Assembly (NCBI RefSeq): GCF_000014045.1
Contig: NC_008209.1
Coordinates: 1,263,001 to 1,327,000 of the forward strand
Source: Roseobacter denitrificans OCh 114
GTDB lineage: Bacteria > Pseudomonadota > Alphaproteobacteria > Rhodobacterales > Rhodobacteraceae
DNA: 64,000 bases
Direction of reading: 5' to 3'
The position numbers were made by a program, and so were the translations under genes. Position 1 is the first letter of the stretch; each line of letters opens with the position of its first letter. The notes under the pieces were generated by a model. It was not told the DNA's origin, did not search any database, and saw only the letters and a list, made by a program, of their open reading frames with translations. This document shows positions 35,794-44,759 of the stretch, in pieces.

Positions 35794-36297
35794 ATGAAAA
35801 TCGTTGCAGGGCTGACAGTGGCCGCCGTGGCGTCGGGCGCGGCGTTTGCGGATATCGTCGTCACATTTGACGAGGGCGCGCCCAAGGATCGGTTCACCCT
35901 TGTGAACGATGGGACCTGCCCGCTCAGTGATGTGACCGTCACCATAGATCTTGGCGCATCTGCGGCGGGTCTGATCTTTGACGTGACCGCGCGCGGTGCG
36001 GGTGTGCAGGTGTTTCAGCCCCTCGAACTCGTGGCCGGACGCGATTTGCTGGGCGAGGTGCCGGATGTCAGGGACGGGGACAACAGCATAGCCCTGCCCA
36101 TCGCGGATTTTGCACCCGGGGCGCAGGTTGCGTTCACGATAGACGTGGATGACACGGTCGGAACGCGCGAGATTACCGTGTCCGGCGCTGAAATCGAGGG
36201 GGCGAAGGTTTTTGTCAGCCACGATGGCGGTGTGCGCGAGGCCACTTTTGGTGCGGATGCGATTGCGCGGGTCGGGATGGATGGCTGCAATGCATGA
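35794..36297 (+). CDS. Secreted protein resembling aggregation-factor core proteins
   Basis: 167 residues from ATG 35794 (AGGAG upstream). Signal peptide (VAGLTVAAVASGAAFA, cleaved near residue 20), then a beta-sandwich-like domain (VVTFDEGAPKDRFTLVNDG, VTVTIDLGASAAGLIFDVT, VFQPLELVAG, AFTIDVDDTVG). In this bacterial group such proteins are, by my recollection, labelled after sponge aggregation-factor core; no adhesion role has been shown to me. Two cysteines (residues about 46 and 165) could pair. Divergent from the FAD dehydrogenase operon. Confidence 0.75.
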   Translation: MKIVAGLTVAAVASGAAFADIVVTFDEGAPKDRFTLVNDGTCPLSDVTVTIDLGASAAGLIFDVTARGAGVQVFQPLELVAGRDLLGEVPDVRDGDNSIALPIADFAPGAQVAFTIDVDDTVGTREITVSGAEIEGAKVFVSHDGGVREATFGADAIARVGMDGCNA

Positions 36298-36304
36298 TCG
36301 AGAA

Positions 36305-36326
36305 GCGCCGGGGCTCGCCCCGGCGC
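36305..36326. terminator. Strong hairpin between convergent genes
   Basis: Perfect 10-bp arms (36305-36314 and 36317-36326) with only two bases between them, so the real loop is larger. It is placed in the 38-bp gap between the stops of two convergent genes. There is no T run on either strand, so it may be a weak, Rho-assisted or mRNA-protecting hairpin. Confidence 0.55.
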
Positions 36327-36335
36327 ATTGACGTT

Positions 36336-37454
36336 TCAGCTTGCCCGTTTGCGACGCCGCAAGACAAATGTGCCGCCAAGGGCAGAGAGCAACAACAGCA
36401 CAGAGGCTGGCAGCGGGACAGGGGCCAGTTGATAGGTGTCGTTCAGCGCTGCGCGGGTGATGTCGTTGATCAGCGCGTGACCTGCGGCGGTGGGGTGAAT
36501 GTCGTCGAAAAACAGGAAGCCCGCACAGGACGGAGCCGTGGTCGAGACAGTTTGAACGCAGGCATTCTGCGTGTCCGTGATGCCGCGAGACGCCAGCAAT
36601 GCCTGATCGCTCAGGGCGTCAAAGACGTCCACTTCGGTCACGGTCGCGCCAAATAGGTTGTTGCCCTGCAAGAAGGCGGAGAGCTGCGTGTTGTAGTCGG
36701 CCGCCATCGCTGAAAGCTGGTCCTGAAACGCGGGTGCTTCGTTCTGGAACCTTGGGATCAGGCCAAAGTCCGGCAGGTTCATGACGACGAAATCCCGCAC
36801 CCCGGCGCCCGCCAAGGCCTGCAACCCGCCTTGTACGGTCGTCAAAGCGCTACCTAACGCGGTTTTCAGTGCCGTGAAATCAGGTGCAGCGCTGTCAATG
36901 CTGTTTGCCGCATTCAGAAAGTCATTCCCGCCGATAAAGACGCTGACCAAGGGGGTGGTGCCAAGGTTGCGCGCAGCATTAAGCGTTGGCGGCATGCCCG
37001 GTGCTGTTGGCGCGTTCAGCAACCCGCCCAGCCCATCCGCATAGGTAGAGACCGGGGGTGTGACCGGTAGCGGCAAGTTTGCAGGGGCGAAAATCTGTGC
37101 CAGAAGATCGGGGACAGGATCCCAGTTATTTGCGGCCAGCGCCCCTGCGAAAGACAGGTTTACGCCGGTTTTCCCGTTGTTGCGAAACTCATTCGTCAAA
37201 CCGGCAGCCCAGGTCGGACCGTCGGAAAAGACACCCGGTGCGCGCAGTCGGGCGAAATTGGTCTCTGCATCGGTTGGCGGGGTTGTCGAGGGCGGTGCCG
37301 GCGGCGCCAGAATGCCCAAAAGCCGTTCGGTGTTCCCGATATCCGACAGGCTGTCGCCGAGGACGGAAAAGCTGCTGAACTGATCTGTGAGCGGTGATGC
37401 CTGTGCCGGGGCGGCCAAAAGTGCTGCCGCACCCAGTATCGCAAGATGTTTCAT
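36336..37454 (-). CDS. GDSL-family esterase/lipase with VPLPA-CTERM sorting tail
   Basis: 372 residues from ATG 37454. Signal peptide (AILGAAALLAAPAQA). SGNH hydrolase blocks: FSVLGDSLSDIGNTE (nucleophile Ser about 34), VFIGGNDFLNA, and DDIHPTAAGHALI with the Asp/His pair. The C-terminus is a sorting module: VPLPAS, a hydrophobic helix (VLLLLSALGGTFVL) and RRRKR, the VPLPA variant of PEP-CTERM recognised by exosortases. The protein is therefore probably exported, processed and anchored or released at the surface. No exosortase gene is in this window. Confidence 0.92.
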   Translation of the reverse strand: MKHLAILGAAALLAAPAQASPLTDQFSSFSVLGDSLSDIGNTERLLGILAPPAPPSTTPPTDAETNFARLRAPGVFSDGPTWAAGLTNEFRNNGKTGVNLSFAGALAANNWDPVPDLLAQIFAPANLPLPVTPPVSTYADGLGGLLNAPTAPGMPPTLNAARNLGTTPLVSVFIGGNDFLNAANSIDSAAPDFTALKTALGSALTTVQGGLQALAGAGVRDFVVMNLPDFGLIPRFQNEAPAFQDQLSAMAADYNTQLSAFLQGNNLFGATVTEVDVFDALSDQALLASRGITDTQNACVQTVSTTAPSCAGFLFFDDIHPTAAGHALINDITRAALNDTYQLAPVPLPASVLLLLSALGGTFVLRRRKRAS

Positions 37455-37609
37455 TTGATCCTCTCCCTGTAAGCTGCGCATGTTTTCCTGCGCACGATGG
37501 GAAATAGACGACGAAAGACCTTGAAACGCGAGTCTATCCTTGCGTCACTTTGCGCGTGTTCCGCACGGGTGGGCCGTGAAATCCGGGGGTTCTTTTGTCT
37601 TTTCGCAGG

Positions 37610-38293
37610 TCAGGTGACGGTGATCGTCATCTTGCCTAGGCCCTCGACCGCAATCGTCATGGCGTCGCCTTTTTGAACCGGCCCCACGCCCGCGGGTGTG
37701 CCCGACAGGATTACATCACCGGGTGCAAGCGTGTAGTATTCGGACAGGTAGGAGATCATTTCCGGCACTTTCCAGATCATCTGGTTCAGATCACCATCTT
37801 GCTTGAGTACGCCGTTCAGATGCAGGGTAATCCTGCCCTGATCAAGGTGGCCGACCTCCGCCACCCTGTGGACTGGCCCGACCGGTGCCGAGGCATGAAA
37901 GGCCTTGCCGATCTCCCACGGACGCCCGGCCTTTTTTGCGATGCCCTGTAAATCGCGGCGGGTCATGTCGAGGCATAGCGCGTAGCCGTAAACGTGATCC
38001 AGCGCGTCATCGGGGCTGATGTTGGTGCCGCCCGATTTCAGGAACACGGCGACTTCGGCCTCATGGTGCACGTCGCTGCTTTGCGCAGGGTAGGGGAATG
38101 ATCCGGATGTGTTCAGATCATCGGGGTTTTTCTGGAAAAAGAAGGGTGCTTCGCGCTCCGGGTCATGGCCCATCTCCACGGCATGAGCGGCATAGTTGCG
38201 CCCGATGCAATAGACGCGCCGGACCGGAAACATGCCCCCGCTTGCCACGGGGACACAGGCGGTTGGCGGCACTGGAATAACGAAATCTGACAT
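37610..38293 (-). CDS. Fumarylacetoacetate hydrolase-family protein
   Basis: 227 residues from ATG 38293. Typical FAH core: VRRVYCIGRNYAAHAVEMG, PFFFQKNPDDLNTSG, the metal-binding region HHEAEVAVFL (Glu-x-Glu), GYALCLDMTRRDLQ and ILSGTPAGVGPVQKGD. Family members hydrolyse or decarboxylate acylpyruvates and related diketo acids; the short single-domain form is often an acylpyruvase or oxaloacetate decarboxylase. Substrate not determined. Upstream on the same strand is the lysozyme-inhibitor-like gene. Confidence 0.92.
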   Translation of the reverse strand: MSDFVIPVPPTACVPVASGGMFPVRRVYCIGRNYAAHAVEMGHDPEREAPFFFQKNPDDLNTSGSFPYPAQSSDVHHEAEVAVFLKSGGTNISPDDALDHVYGYALCLDMTRRDLQGIAKKAGRPWEIGKAFHASAPVGPVHRVAEVGHLDQGRITLHLNGVLKQDGDLNQMIWKVPEMISYLSEYYTLAPGDVILSGTPAGVGPVQKGDAMTIAVEGLGKMTITVT

Positions 38294-38342
38294 GAAGGGT
38301 TCCCCGCAAATCTTCTTTGAGGTTACTGGCACAAATTGCGTG

Positions 38343-38981
38343 TCAGCGCGTGATTGCAGTACAGGACATCGGGTCGCCTGCGCGCCATTCAAAGACCGCG
38401 CTGTCGCCCTTGGTCCAGAATATACCCCCGAATTCAATGGCATATCTGCTGCCTGATGCGGCAGGCTCAAGCGAGCCGACAGCGACGCTGTCCCCGTATT
38501 CCACGCGGATACTGGGCAGTTCGGTATCAAAAAAGTAGGCGGTGACTTCATTGGCGGGATTGTCTTCGCAGGTATAGGTCACGGTCGCGAGGGGTGTTTC
38601 GAGCATCCAGGCGGCCACAAGTTGACCTTCGCGGGTGAGATAATCCCGTTCGACGCAGCCGCGCACATCCTGTGCTTTCCAGCACTCGTCGCGTCCCTTG
38701 ATCCAGCCGCGCTGCATCGCGCGCAATGTAGTCCGCGCATTTTCAGTGTCGTCCTCTATGTTGCCTGCCGCCTCGAGGGCGGCGCCAAAACGCAGGGCCA
38801 ACCTCCGGTCAAGCGTGGCAAGTGCTGCGTCGGCACATATCAGGTCCTCGGCTTGTGAACTGGCTTTTGCGCAGTCAAATGACGGGCCGGTGGTTTCCGC
38901 GTTGACGCCGGTGGCGGCCAGCGTGAAGCACATTCCTGCGATCAGGCGGTGCGGTGAGGTTCTCTGGGCGGGAAGGGGCAT
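38343..38981 (-). CDS. Secreted LprI-like plus MliC-like lysozyme-inhibitor protein
   Basis: 212 residues from ATG 38981. Signal peptide (RLIAGMCFTLAATGVNA). Residues about 38-115 match the LprI/DUF1311 pattern (FDCAKASSQAEDLICADAAL, LRAMQRGWIKGRDEC, CVERDYLTR). Residues about 125-212 match MliC (VTYTCEDN, EVTAYFF, then ASGSRYAIEFGGIFWTKG and a final MSCTAI). Both domains are linked to inhibition of host or predator lysozyme, and their fusion in one periplasmic protein is notable. The TRIC gene lies upstream on the same strand. Confidence 0.85.
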   Translation of the reverse strand: MPLPAQRTSPHRLIAGMCFTLAATGVNAETTGPSFDCAKASSQAEDLICADAALATLDRRLALRFGAALEAAGNIEDDTENARTTLRAMQRGWIKGRDECWKAQDVRGCVERDYLTREGQLVAAWMLETPLATVTYTCEDNPANEVTAYFFDTELPSIRVEYGDSVAVGSLEPAASGSRYAIEFGGIFWTKGDSAVFEWRAGDPMSCTAITR

Positions 38982-39009
38982 TCCAAGGCTCTTGTGTCTG
39001 GTGTGGGTG

Positions 39010-39633
39010 TCACTGTCGGGGTGGCCTGCTCTTATAAACAGGCAAGCGCCAGCCAAAGGCAAGTGACCCGGCGCGCAAGGCCCATGTAACCCCGGAACAC
39101 AGCGCCAGCGCGATGAGAGGTTCCGCCAGGAAGGGGCGCGTCAGCACGGCCATCGTCGCGCCCGCAAAGGCGGCGGTCACGTAAAGCTCCCCCTGACGCA
39201 AAACCACCGGTACATCATCCAACACCACATCGCGCAAAAGCCCGCCCATGCATCCCGTGATTGTCCCCATCAGGACCACCACCAGTGCGGGCTGATCGAG
39301 CGCCAGCGCGACGCCGGTGCCGGCTGACACGGCCACGGCCAGCGCGAAACTGTCCAGCCAGATCAGCGTTTTCAGGCGGCTCTCAAACAAATGCGCGGTG
39401 AAAAATACGACCAAGGCGGCGGTGCAGGCCACGCCAATATATGTCGGTTGCGCAATCCAGAAAATCGTCTCCCGGTTCAGCAGCAGGTCCCGCAGCGTGC
39501 CGCCGCCCACCGCCGTGAGGCAGGCGATGAAGGCAAAGCCAACGATGTCCAACTGCTGCCTGCTGGCGGCCAGCCCACCGGTCAGGGCAAAAATAAACAC
39601 GCTCGCATAGTCAAGGAAACCGATCACGCTCAT
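39010..39633 (-). CDS. TRIC-type cation channel family protein (UPF0126)
   Basis: 207 residues from ATG 39633. Seven hydrophobic segments in two repeats, each with the glycine-rich loop typical of the family: [17 protein letters not shown] and [17 protein letters not shown]. Bacterial TRIC homologues form trimeric monovalent-cation channels. The ATG overlaps the rnhA stop (ATGA), putting it in the DUF3429-methyltransferase-rnhA transcript. Confidence 0.9.
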   Translation of the reverse strand: MSVIGFLDYASVFIFALTGGLAASRQQLDIVGFAFIACLTAVGGGTLRDLLLNRETIFWIAQPTYIGVACTAALVVFFTAHLFESRLKTLIWLDSFALAVAVSAGTGVALALDQPALVVVLMGTITGCMGGLLRDVVLDDVPVVLRQGELYVTAAFAGATMAVLTRPFLAEPLIALALCSGVTWALRAGSLAFGWRLPVYKSRPPRQ

Positions 39634-40082
39634 GGTTTGAACGGGGCCATGCCCGCGCGCGCCAATTCGTCCGCGCGTTCGTTTTCCGCATGCCCGGCGT
39701 GCCCCTTGACCCATTTCCACGTGACGTCGTGACGTGCGTTGGCCTCATCCAGCCTTTGCCAGAGTTCTGCGTTCGCGACGGGTTTCTTGGCGGCATTTTT
39801 CCAGCCGTTTCGCTTCCAGCCATGAATCCAGCCGGTGATGCCATTTTTGACGTAGTTGCTGTCGGTCACGACGGTGATCGTGCTGGCGCGGCTGAGGGAT
39901 TCCAGCGCGTTGATGGCGGCCAAAAGCTCCATCCGGTTGTTGGTGGTATGTGCCTCACCGCCCTTGAGCGCGCGTTCCTTGACCAGCCTGTCGCCCTCTT
40001 TGGCCTGCAGCAAAACGCCCCAGCCGCCGGGGCCCGGGTTGCCCGAACAGGCACCATCCGTATAGGCGAACAACTCAGGCAT
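39630..40082 (-). CDS. rnhA: Ribonuclease HI
   Basis: Degrades the RNA strand of RNA-DNA hybrids. 150 residues from ATG 40082 ([20 protein letters not shown]). Catalytic carboxylates are visible: Asp9 in YTDGA, Glu in NNRMELLAA, Asp in VVTDSNYV and Asp in [10 protein letters not shown]. Its ATG lies inside the methyltransferase's last codons (8-bp overlap). Confidence 0.96.
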   Translation of the reverse strand: MPELFAYTDGACSGNPGPGGWGVLLQAKEGDRLVKERALKGGEAHTTNNRMELLAAINALESLSRASTITVVTDSNYVKNGITGWIHGWKRNGWKNAAKKPVANAELWQRLDEANARHDVTWKWVKGHAGHAENERADELARAGMAPFKP

Positions 40083-40668
40083 GGGCGGCCAGTACAATCC
40101 AATGGGCATCAACGCCGTCCAGACCCGTGTCGCAGCCTTCGCGGCGATCAAATACCGTGAGCCCCGCCGCCGCCAGCAGGTCGACCAGCTCGCTTTCGCT
40201 ATAATATGTGTAACGCCTGCCCAAGGTATCGCGTTTGCTGCCCGTGCCGGTTTTGACCCCGATGTGAAACCGCCCGCCGGGTTTCAGGGCGGTCGCGATC
40301 CGGGCCAAATGCTTTGGCATGTCATCGCGCGGGGCATGGAGCAGCGAGAAATTGGCCCAGATCCCATCGTAGTGATCGACCTGTGTGACATCCTCGAAAC
40401 CGGCTTTGCGGGCGCTCACACCCGCGTGGCGCCCGGCCAGTGCCACCATTTCAGGGACCGGGTCAAAGGCGTCCACAACAAGCCCGGCTCGTGCCATTGC
40501 GGCGGCTGACCCGCCCGGACCACAGCCCAGATCAAGGACGCGCCCGCGCTTCGGCATGGCCGCGATAAAGGCGACCAGGCTCGGGTCCCGAGCGGCGGCC
40601 TCGTCGGTCAGATTGGCATAGTCATCCGCTTTGGCCGCATAGACGGAGAGGGTTTCAGCATCACTCAC
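40075..40668 (-). CDS. SAM-dependent methyltransferase
   Basis: 197 residues from GTG 40668, overlapping the DUF3429 stop as GTGA. Class I fold: motif [20 protein letters not shown] (about residue 45), [11 protein letters not shown], then [11 protein letters not shown] and [15 protein letters not shown]. This is the UbiE/Methyltransf_11-like shape with an unknown substrate. No methionine-rich or RNA-binding additions are seen. Tightly linked to rnhA. Confidence 0.9.
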   Translation of the reverse strand: MSDAETLSVYAAKADDYANLTDEAAARDPSLVAFIAAMPKRGRVLDLGCGPGGSAAAMARAGLVVDAFDPVPEMVALAGRHAGVSARKAGFEDVTQVDHYDGIWANFSLLHAPRDDMPKHLARIATALKPGGRFHIGVKTGTGSKRDTLGRRYTYYSESELVDLLAAAGLTVFDRREGCDTGLDGVDAHWIVLAAHA

Positions 40669-41117
40669 AGGAACACCCCGACGGCCAGACAGGCGACTAC
40701 GATGCTGGTCAACAAAATGCGCAGGGACATCCACCATCTTGGCGCGAGGCCCCAGATCGAAAAGGCGAAATCAAGGATCAGGAGACCAAGGAACCCGAAA
40801 ATCAGATTGGTTGCGGCTGCCGTCGGCCCGCCCCCGGACATGAAAAACGCCCAAAGGGCAGGGACCACTGAAAGCGTGTAAGCGGTGGCTGCGCGCGCAC
40901 CCTGCGCCTTGGTTGCAAAGCCCCAGAGCACGCCCGACATGAAGGACAGGATCACCGTCCCGTAGAAAAGCTGTATGTAGGGCCCGACAAAACGCGGGCC
41001 CAGTGCGCGGACCCCCCATTGGGCCAGTGGCTCGGCCAGATAGGTCGCGGCCCCCCAGACAAAGGGGATGAGGCCGGCGAGGCCAAGGAGGAGCGGTGCA
41101 AAGGGGATCGATTTCAT
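40665..41117 (-). CDS. DUF3429 membrane protein
   Basis: 150 residues from ATG 41117 with five hydrophobic helices (FAPLLLGLAGLIPFVWG, PYIQLFYGTVILSFMSGVLWG, AYTLSVVPALWAFFMSGGG, LIFGFLGLLILDFAF, ILLTSIVVACLAVGVF). The motif YGTVILSFMSGVLWGF is characteristic of DUF3429. Function unknown. First gene of a four-gene minus-strand cluster with overlapping ends. Confidence 0.85.
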   Translation of the reverse strand: MKSIPFAPLLLGLAGLIPFVWGAATYLAEPLAQWGVRALGPRFVGPYIQLFYGTVILSFMSGVLWGFATKAQGARAATAYTLSVVPALWAFFMSGGGPTAAATNLIFGFLGLLILDFAFSIWGLAPRWWMSLRILLTSIVVACLAVGVFL

Positions 41118-41163
41118 GAGCCGCAACATGAGCCTGAGCGCCGCCCAAGGCAAGAGGCTGTGA

Positions 41164-41976
41164 TCACTTTGTCATGCGCCCGCCGCTCAACTGGCCGGGG
41201 TCCGCCACGGACAGCGTGCTGGTGTCCGTGAGGGTCAGGCCGAGCCGTGTACAGACCACTTCGGAAGCAGTATTGCCGGGCTCGATTCCGGTGAAAAACC
41301 GCGTAAAGCCGTATCTTTGCGCCATCTCCAGCATCACCTCGGCCCCGAGGCGCAATGACAGCCCGAAACCGCGCCAGTCCGGCACGGTGGACAGCATGCC
41401 CCACCAGCATTCGACCTGCCCCTCAGGGTGATCGGCGTGCATATAGGAGGCGGCGGCCGCACAGGAGACGACCTCGCCCTGATCCGTGACGGCCATGCGG
41501 CACAGCCCCGGTTGTAGCGCGCCGCTCAACACGGCGAGGTGTGGTGGCAGAACGCCGCAAGCCAGCGCGGCGCGGGCCAAGGATGCGCGCAGGCGGTTGT
41601 CGCTTTCGCCCGTCAGCCAGAGGCTGGTGAGACCGTCAGGCAGCTGTTTGCTGGTGACGGTTTCGCGCGCGGCCTGCAATGCAGAGGCGTCACCGACCCA
41701 GCGTGCATAGTGCACAGCGCTCAGGTCATGGGGTTTGAGCTGCTGCACCAGCGCAGGCATCTGATCGTTTTGCACATGGGCAAAATGGCTGGCCCCTTGC
41801 AGCCGTGTCATGGACACCAGTTCCGCAAAGGGGGTACGGTCCGGGCTGACGATGCCGACGGTCCGGCCATAATAGGTATAGTTGATGTTGCTTCTGGTCA
41901 GATCATGCAGGGCCCGCCCCCGGCCCAAAAGCGCTTGCTGATCGGGGGAGCCAAAAGTGTCTTGTCTGGCGGACAT
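41164..41976 (-). CDS. GNAT-family N-acetyltransferase with long N-terminal domain
   Basis: 270 residues from ATG 41976. The C-terminal ~110 residues hold the GNAT fold (VECWWGMLSTVPDWRGFGLSLRLGAEVMLEMA with the acetyl-CoA loop RGFGLS, then RFFTGIEPGNTASEVVCTRLGL). The first ~150 residues (TYYGRTVGIVSPDRTPFAEL) may be a second, degenerate GNAT-like half. Substrate unknown. It follows ispH by 10 bp on the same strand. Confidence 0.82.
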   Translation of the reverse strand: MSARQDTFGSPDQQALLGRGRALHDLTRSNINYTYYGRTVGIVSPDRTPFAELVSMTRLQGASHFAHVQNDQMPALVQQLKPHDLSAVHYARWVGDASALQAARETVTSKQLPDGLTSLWLTGESDNRLRASLARAALACGVLPPHLAVLSGALQPGLCRMAVTDQGEVVSCAAAASYMHADHPEGQVECWWGMLSTVPDWRGFGLSLRLGAEVMLEMAQRYGFTRFFTGIEPGNTASEVVCTRLGLTLTDTSTLSVADPGQLSGGRMTK

Positions 41977-41986
41977 GCGGTGACGG

Positions 41987-42937
41987 TCAGGCCGGTTCGC
42001 GCAGGACACGCGGTACTTTGAATTCCACGTTTTCGACCGCCGTCTCGACCACCTCTTGGGTCACATCATAATGTGCGTCGAACGCGGCGATCACCTCGTT
42101 GATCAAGACCTCTGGCGCAGATGCCCCGGCGGTGATGCCAATGCTGCTGATGCCATCAAGGGCGCGCCAGTCGATATCCGTGGCGCGCTGGACGAGTTGC
42201 GCGTATTGACAACCGGCCCGTGCGCCAACCTCGACAAGGCGGCGCGAGTTTGACGAGTTGGGAGCCCCGACAACCAGCATCGCGTCACATTTCGGGGCCA
42301 TGGCCTTGACGGCCTCCTGTCGGTTGGTGGTCGCATAGCAGATGTCTTCCTTGTGCGGGCCCACGATCAATGGGAAACGCTGCTGCAAGGCGTGGACCAC
42401 ATCGGCGGTGTCATCAACGCTGAGCGTGGTTTGTGTGACATAGGCCAGTTTCGCGGGGTCTCTTACCTTTACGGTCGCCACATCTTCCGGGGTTTCCACC
42501 AACAGCACCTCACCTTCGGGCAATTGCCCCATGGTGCCGACAGTTTCGGGGTGGCCTGCATGACCGATCATGATCATCTGCAGCCCGTTGTCCGCATGGC
42601 GTTGGGCTTCGATATGCACCTTGCTCACAAGCGGGCAGGTCGCATCCACATAGACGAGGTTGCGCGCTTGCGCCGCCGTGGGCACGGATTTGGGCACGCC
42701 ATGGGCGGAAAAAATGACGGGTCGGTCGTCGGGGCATTCCGAAAGCTCTTCGACAAAGATGGCGCCTTTTGCGCGCAGCCCGTCCACCACGAATTTGTTG
42801 TGCACGATTTCATGCCTGACATAAACGGGCGCGCCCCATTTATCGAGCGCCAGTTCCACGATCTTGATCGCGCGATCAACGCCCGCGCAAAAGCCACGGG
42901 GCGCTGCAAGATAGAGGGTCAGGGGCGGTTTCGTCAT
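41987..42937 (-). CDS. ispH: 4-hydroxy-3-methylbut-2-enyl diphosphate reductase
   Basis: Last step of the MEP isoprenoid route, making IPP and DMAPP; iron-sulphur enzyme. 316 residues with the three cluster cysteines: Cys17 in [13 protein letters not shown], the Cys in [12 protein letters not shown] and the Cys in [17 protein letters not shown] region (about 195-210), plus [15 protein letters not shown] and the catalytic Glu region. The protein starts [13 protein letters not shown]. Confidence 0.95.
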   Translation of the reverse strand: MTKPPLTLYLAAPRGFCAGVDRAIKIVELALDKWGAPVYVRHEIVHNKFVVDGLRAKGAIFVEELSECPDDRPVIFSAHGVPKSVPTAAQARNLVYVDATCPLVSKVHIEAQRHADNGLQMIMIGHAGHPETVGTMGQLPEGEVLLVETPEDVATVKVRDPAKLAYVTQTTLSVDDTADVVHALQQRFPLIVGPHKEDICYATTNRQEAVKAMAPKCDAMLVVGAPNSSNSRRLVEVGARAGCQYAQLVQRATDIDWRALDGISSIGITAGASAPEVLINEVIAAFDAHYDVTQEVVETAVENVEFKVPRVLREPA

Positions 42938-43038
42938 GTCTTACTCCGGATCAGATGTCTCAGAGGTAAGGGTTTGACGCGGCTGCGTCCAGAGGGTGAC
43001 ATGCCGCAACGCAGGCCCCCCTCTGAAACGGCTTTCTT

Positions 43039-43587
43039 TCAGCTTGCTTCGTTATACTCGCGTGGAGGGCGACCGATAACGTCTTTCAGCTCGTCGAGCT
43101 CGATGAAATTGTCCGCCTGACGACGCAACTCGTCAGAAATCATCGGGGGCTGGCTGCGAATCGTCGACACGACGGAAACACGCACACCGGAGCGCTGAAG
43201 GCTTTCGATCAGCGGGCGGAAATCTCCATCGCCGGAAAACAGGACAATGTGATCAACACGCGGGGCAAGCTCCATCGCGTCCACCGTCAGTTCGATGTCC
43301 ATGTTGCCCTTGACCTTACGGCGGCCCATGCTGTCGGTGTATTCCTTTGCCGGTTTCGTCACCATCGTGAACCCGTTGTAATTCAACCAGTCCACAAGTG
43401 GTCGGATCGGAGAGTACTCGTCATTCTCAAGCAGCGCCGTGTAGTAGAACGCGCGCAGCAATTTGCCACGGCGCATGAACTCCTGACGCAGCAGTTTGTA
43501 GTCAATGTCAAACCCCAGTGATTTGGCAGCGGCGTACAAATTCGAGCCGTCGATGAACAGCGCGAGCCGTTCGTCCTTGTAAAACAT
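43039..43587 (-). CDS. NYN-domain (LabA/DUF88) protein, PIN-like nuclease fold
   Basis: 182 residues. NYN core: LALFIDGSNLYAAAKSLGF (Asp13), YYTALLENDEYSPIRPL, KGNMDIELTVDAMELA and HIVLFSGDGDFRPLIESLQRSG, giving the acidic residues of a PIN-like active site; then VVSTIRSQPPMISDELRRQADNFIELDELKDVI. Likely an RNase acting on unknown RNA; LabA of cyanobacteria belongs here. Divergent from folK. Confidence 0.9.
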   Translation of the reverse strand: MFYKDERLALFIDGSNLYAAAKSLGFDIDYKLLRQEFMRRGKLLRAFYYTALLENDEYSPIRPLVDWLNYNGFTMVTKPAKEYTDSMGRRKVKGNMDIELTVDAMELAPRVDHIVLFSGDGDFRPLIESLQRSGVRVSVVSTIRSQPPMISDELRRQADNFIELDELKDVIGRPPREYNEAS

Positions 43588-43677
43588 CTAAGTGTCCTTT
43601 CGATTGGTCAGGCGCTGGTGCTCGTAAAAAGTTGTGATAAAATTTCTGCACCCGACAATTGAACAAAATAGGGTTTT

Positions 43678-44292
43678 TTGACTGTGCCGCAAGTGACAAG
43701 ACAGGGGAAAATTGGCAAAAAATCGCCACAATTACGGTCACTTGCACTGATTGCCGTTGGGTCAAACCAAGGCTTACGCAACGGAACCCCACACGATACC
43801 GTACTGAATGCATTGAAAGAATTTCCCGTTAAGGTTGGATCGATTCGGGCTTTCAGCAGGCTGTTTCGCACGGCTGCCTTCCCGGCGGGATCCGGCCCGG
43901 ATTTCGTCAATGCGGCCTTTGCCCTTGAGACGGAACTGGATGCAGCCGACCTTTTGAGCCATCTTCACGAGGTTGAATCACTGTTCAGGCGCAACCGGAC
44001 CAAGCGGTGGGGGCCGCGCACTCTGGACCTTGATCTGATCGCGATGGCGGATCAGGTTTTGCCTGATCGCGAGACATTCGATCACTGGGCGCAGTTGCCG
44101 ATCGATCAACAGATGACCACATCGCCGGAGCGGTTGATCCTGCCGCACCCGCGTGTGCATGAGCGGGCATTTGTCCTGATCCCGCTGGCGGATGTGGCAC
44201 CGGAATGGCGTCACCCGGTCCGCGGTGTCAGCGTTCAGGAGATGGTCGATGCCTTGCCGGAAAACCTCAAAAACGAAGTCGAACCGCTGTAA
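43678..44292 (+). CDS. folK: 2-amino-4-hydroxy-6-hydroxymethyldihydropteridine pyrophosphokinase
   Basis: Folate synthesis enzyme that pyrophosphorylates the pterin alcohol. HPPK core: ALIAVGSNQG (about residue 24), FRTAAFPAGSGPDFVNAAFALET, and the signature RNRTKRWGPRTLDLDLIAM, then LILPHPRVHERAFVLIPLADVAP. The start is uncertain: TTG 43678 gives 204 aa; GTG 43684 or 43693 are equally possible, and no clear ribosome site marks one. The core is complete in all cases. Confidence 0.92.
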   Translation: MTVPQVTRQGKIGKKSPQLRSLALIAVGSNQGLRNGTPHDTVLNALKEFPVKVGSIRAFSRLFRTAAFPAGSGPDFVNAAFALETELDAADLLSHLHEVESLFRRNRTKRWGPRTLDLDLIAMADQVLPDRETFDHWAQLPIDQQMTTSPERLILPHPRVHERAFVLIPLADVAPEWRHPVRGVSVQEMVDALPENLKNEVEPL

Positions 44293-44368
44293 TTCTTTGC
44301 TTGTAAAGCGGTGCCAACCGACCTAAATAACGGACTTCCGCCCCTACTCTGTCTGATGGAGATGTTTC

Positions 44369-44722
44369 ATGGCCCGCGTCACAGTCGAAGATTGCGTTGA
44401 TAAAGTTCCAAATCGGTTCGAGCTTGTGATGCTCGCAGCACATCGTGCGCGCGAAATTTCGGCCGGTTCTGCGCCAACGGTCAACCGGGACAACGACAAG
44501 AACCCCGCCGTTTCGCTGCGCGAGATTGCCGAAGAAACCCAGAGCGCCGATGACCTGCGTGAGCGTCTGATCGAGAGCAACCAGCACCAGATCGAGGTTG
44601 ATGAACCCGAAGAGGACGCAATGGCCTTGCTGATGGGTGCCGAACAGGACAAGCCTGAAGAAGACAGCATGTCCGAAGAGATGTTGCTGCGCCAGTTGAT
44701 GGCGGCCCAAGGGCAGGGCTGA
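44369..44722 (+). CDS. rpoZ: RNA polymerase omega subunit
   Basis: 117 residues. [30 protein letters not shown] is the omega signature, followed by [12 protein letters not shown]; the C-terminal half is an acidic extension common in alphaproteobacteria. Omega helps assemble RNA polymerase and, together with (p)ppGpp, connects to stringent control. It is followed by the spoT-type gene. A GGGCTG/CAGCCC hairpin with no T run overlaps its stop. Confidence 0.96.
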   Translation: MARVTVEDCVDKVPNRFELVMLAAHRAREISAGSAPTVNRDNDKNPAVSLREIAEETQSADDLRERLIESNQHQIEVDEPEEDAMALLMGAEQDKPEEDSMSEEMLLRQLMAAQGQG

Positions 44723-44759
44723 ACGCAGCCCGCCTGATCTGGTGTGAGAGGCGGTTGAC

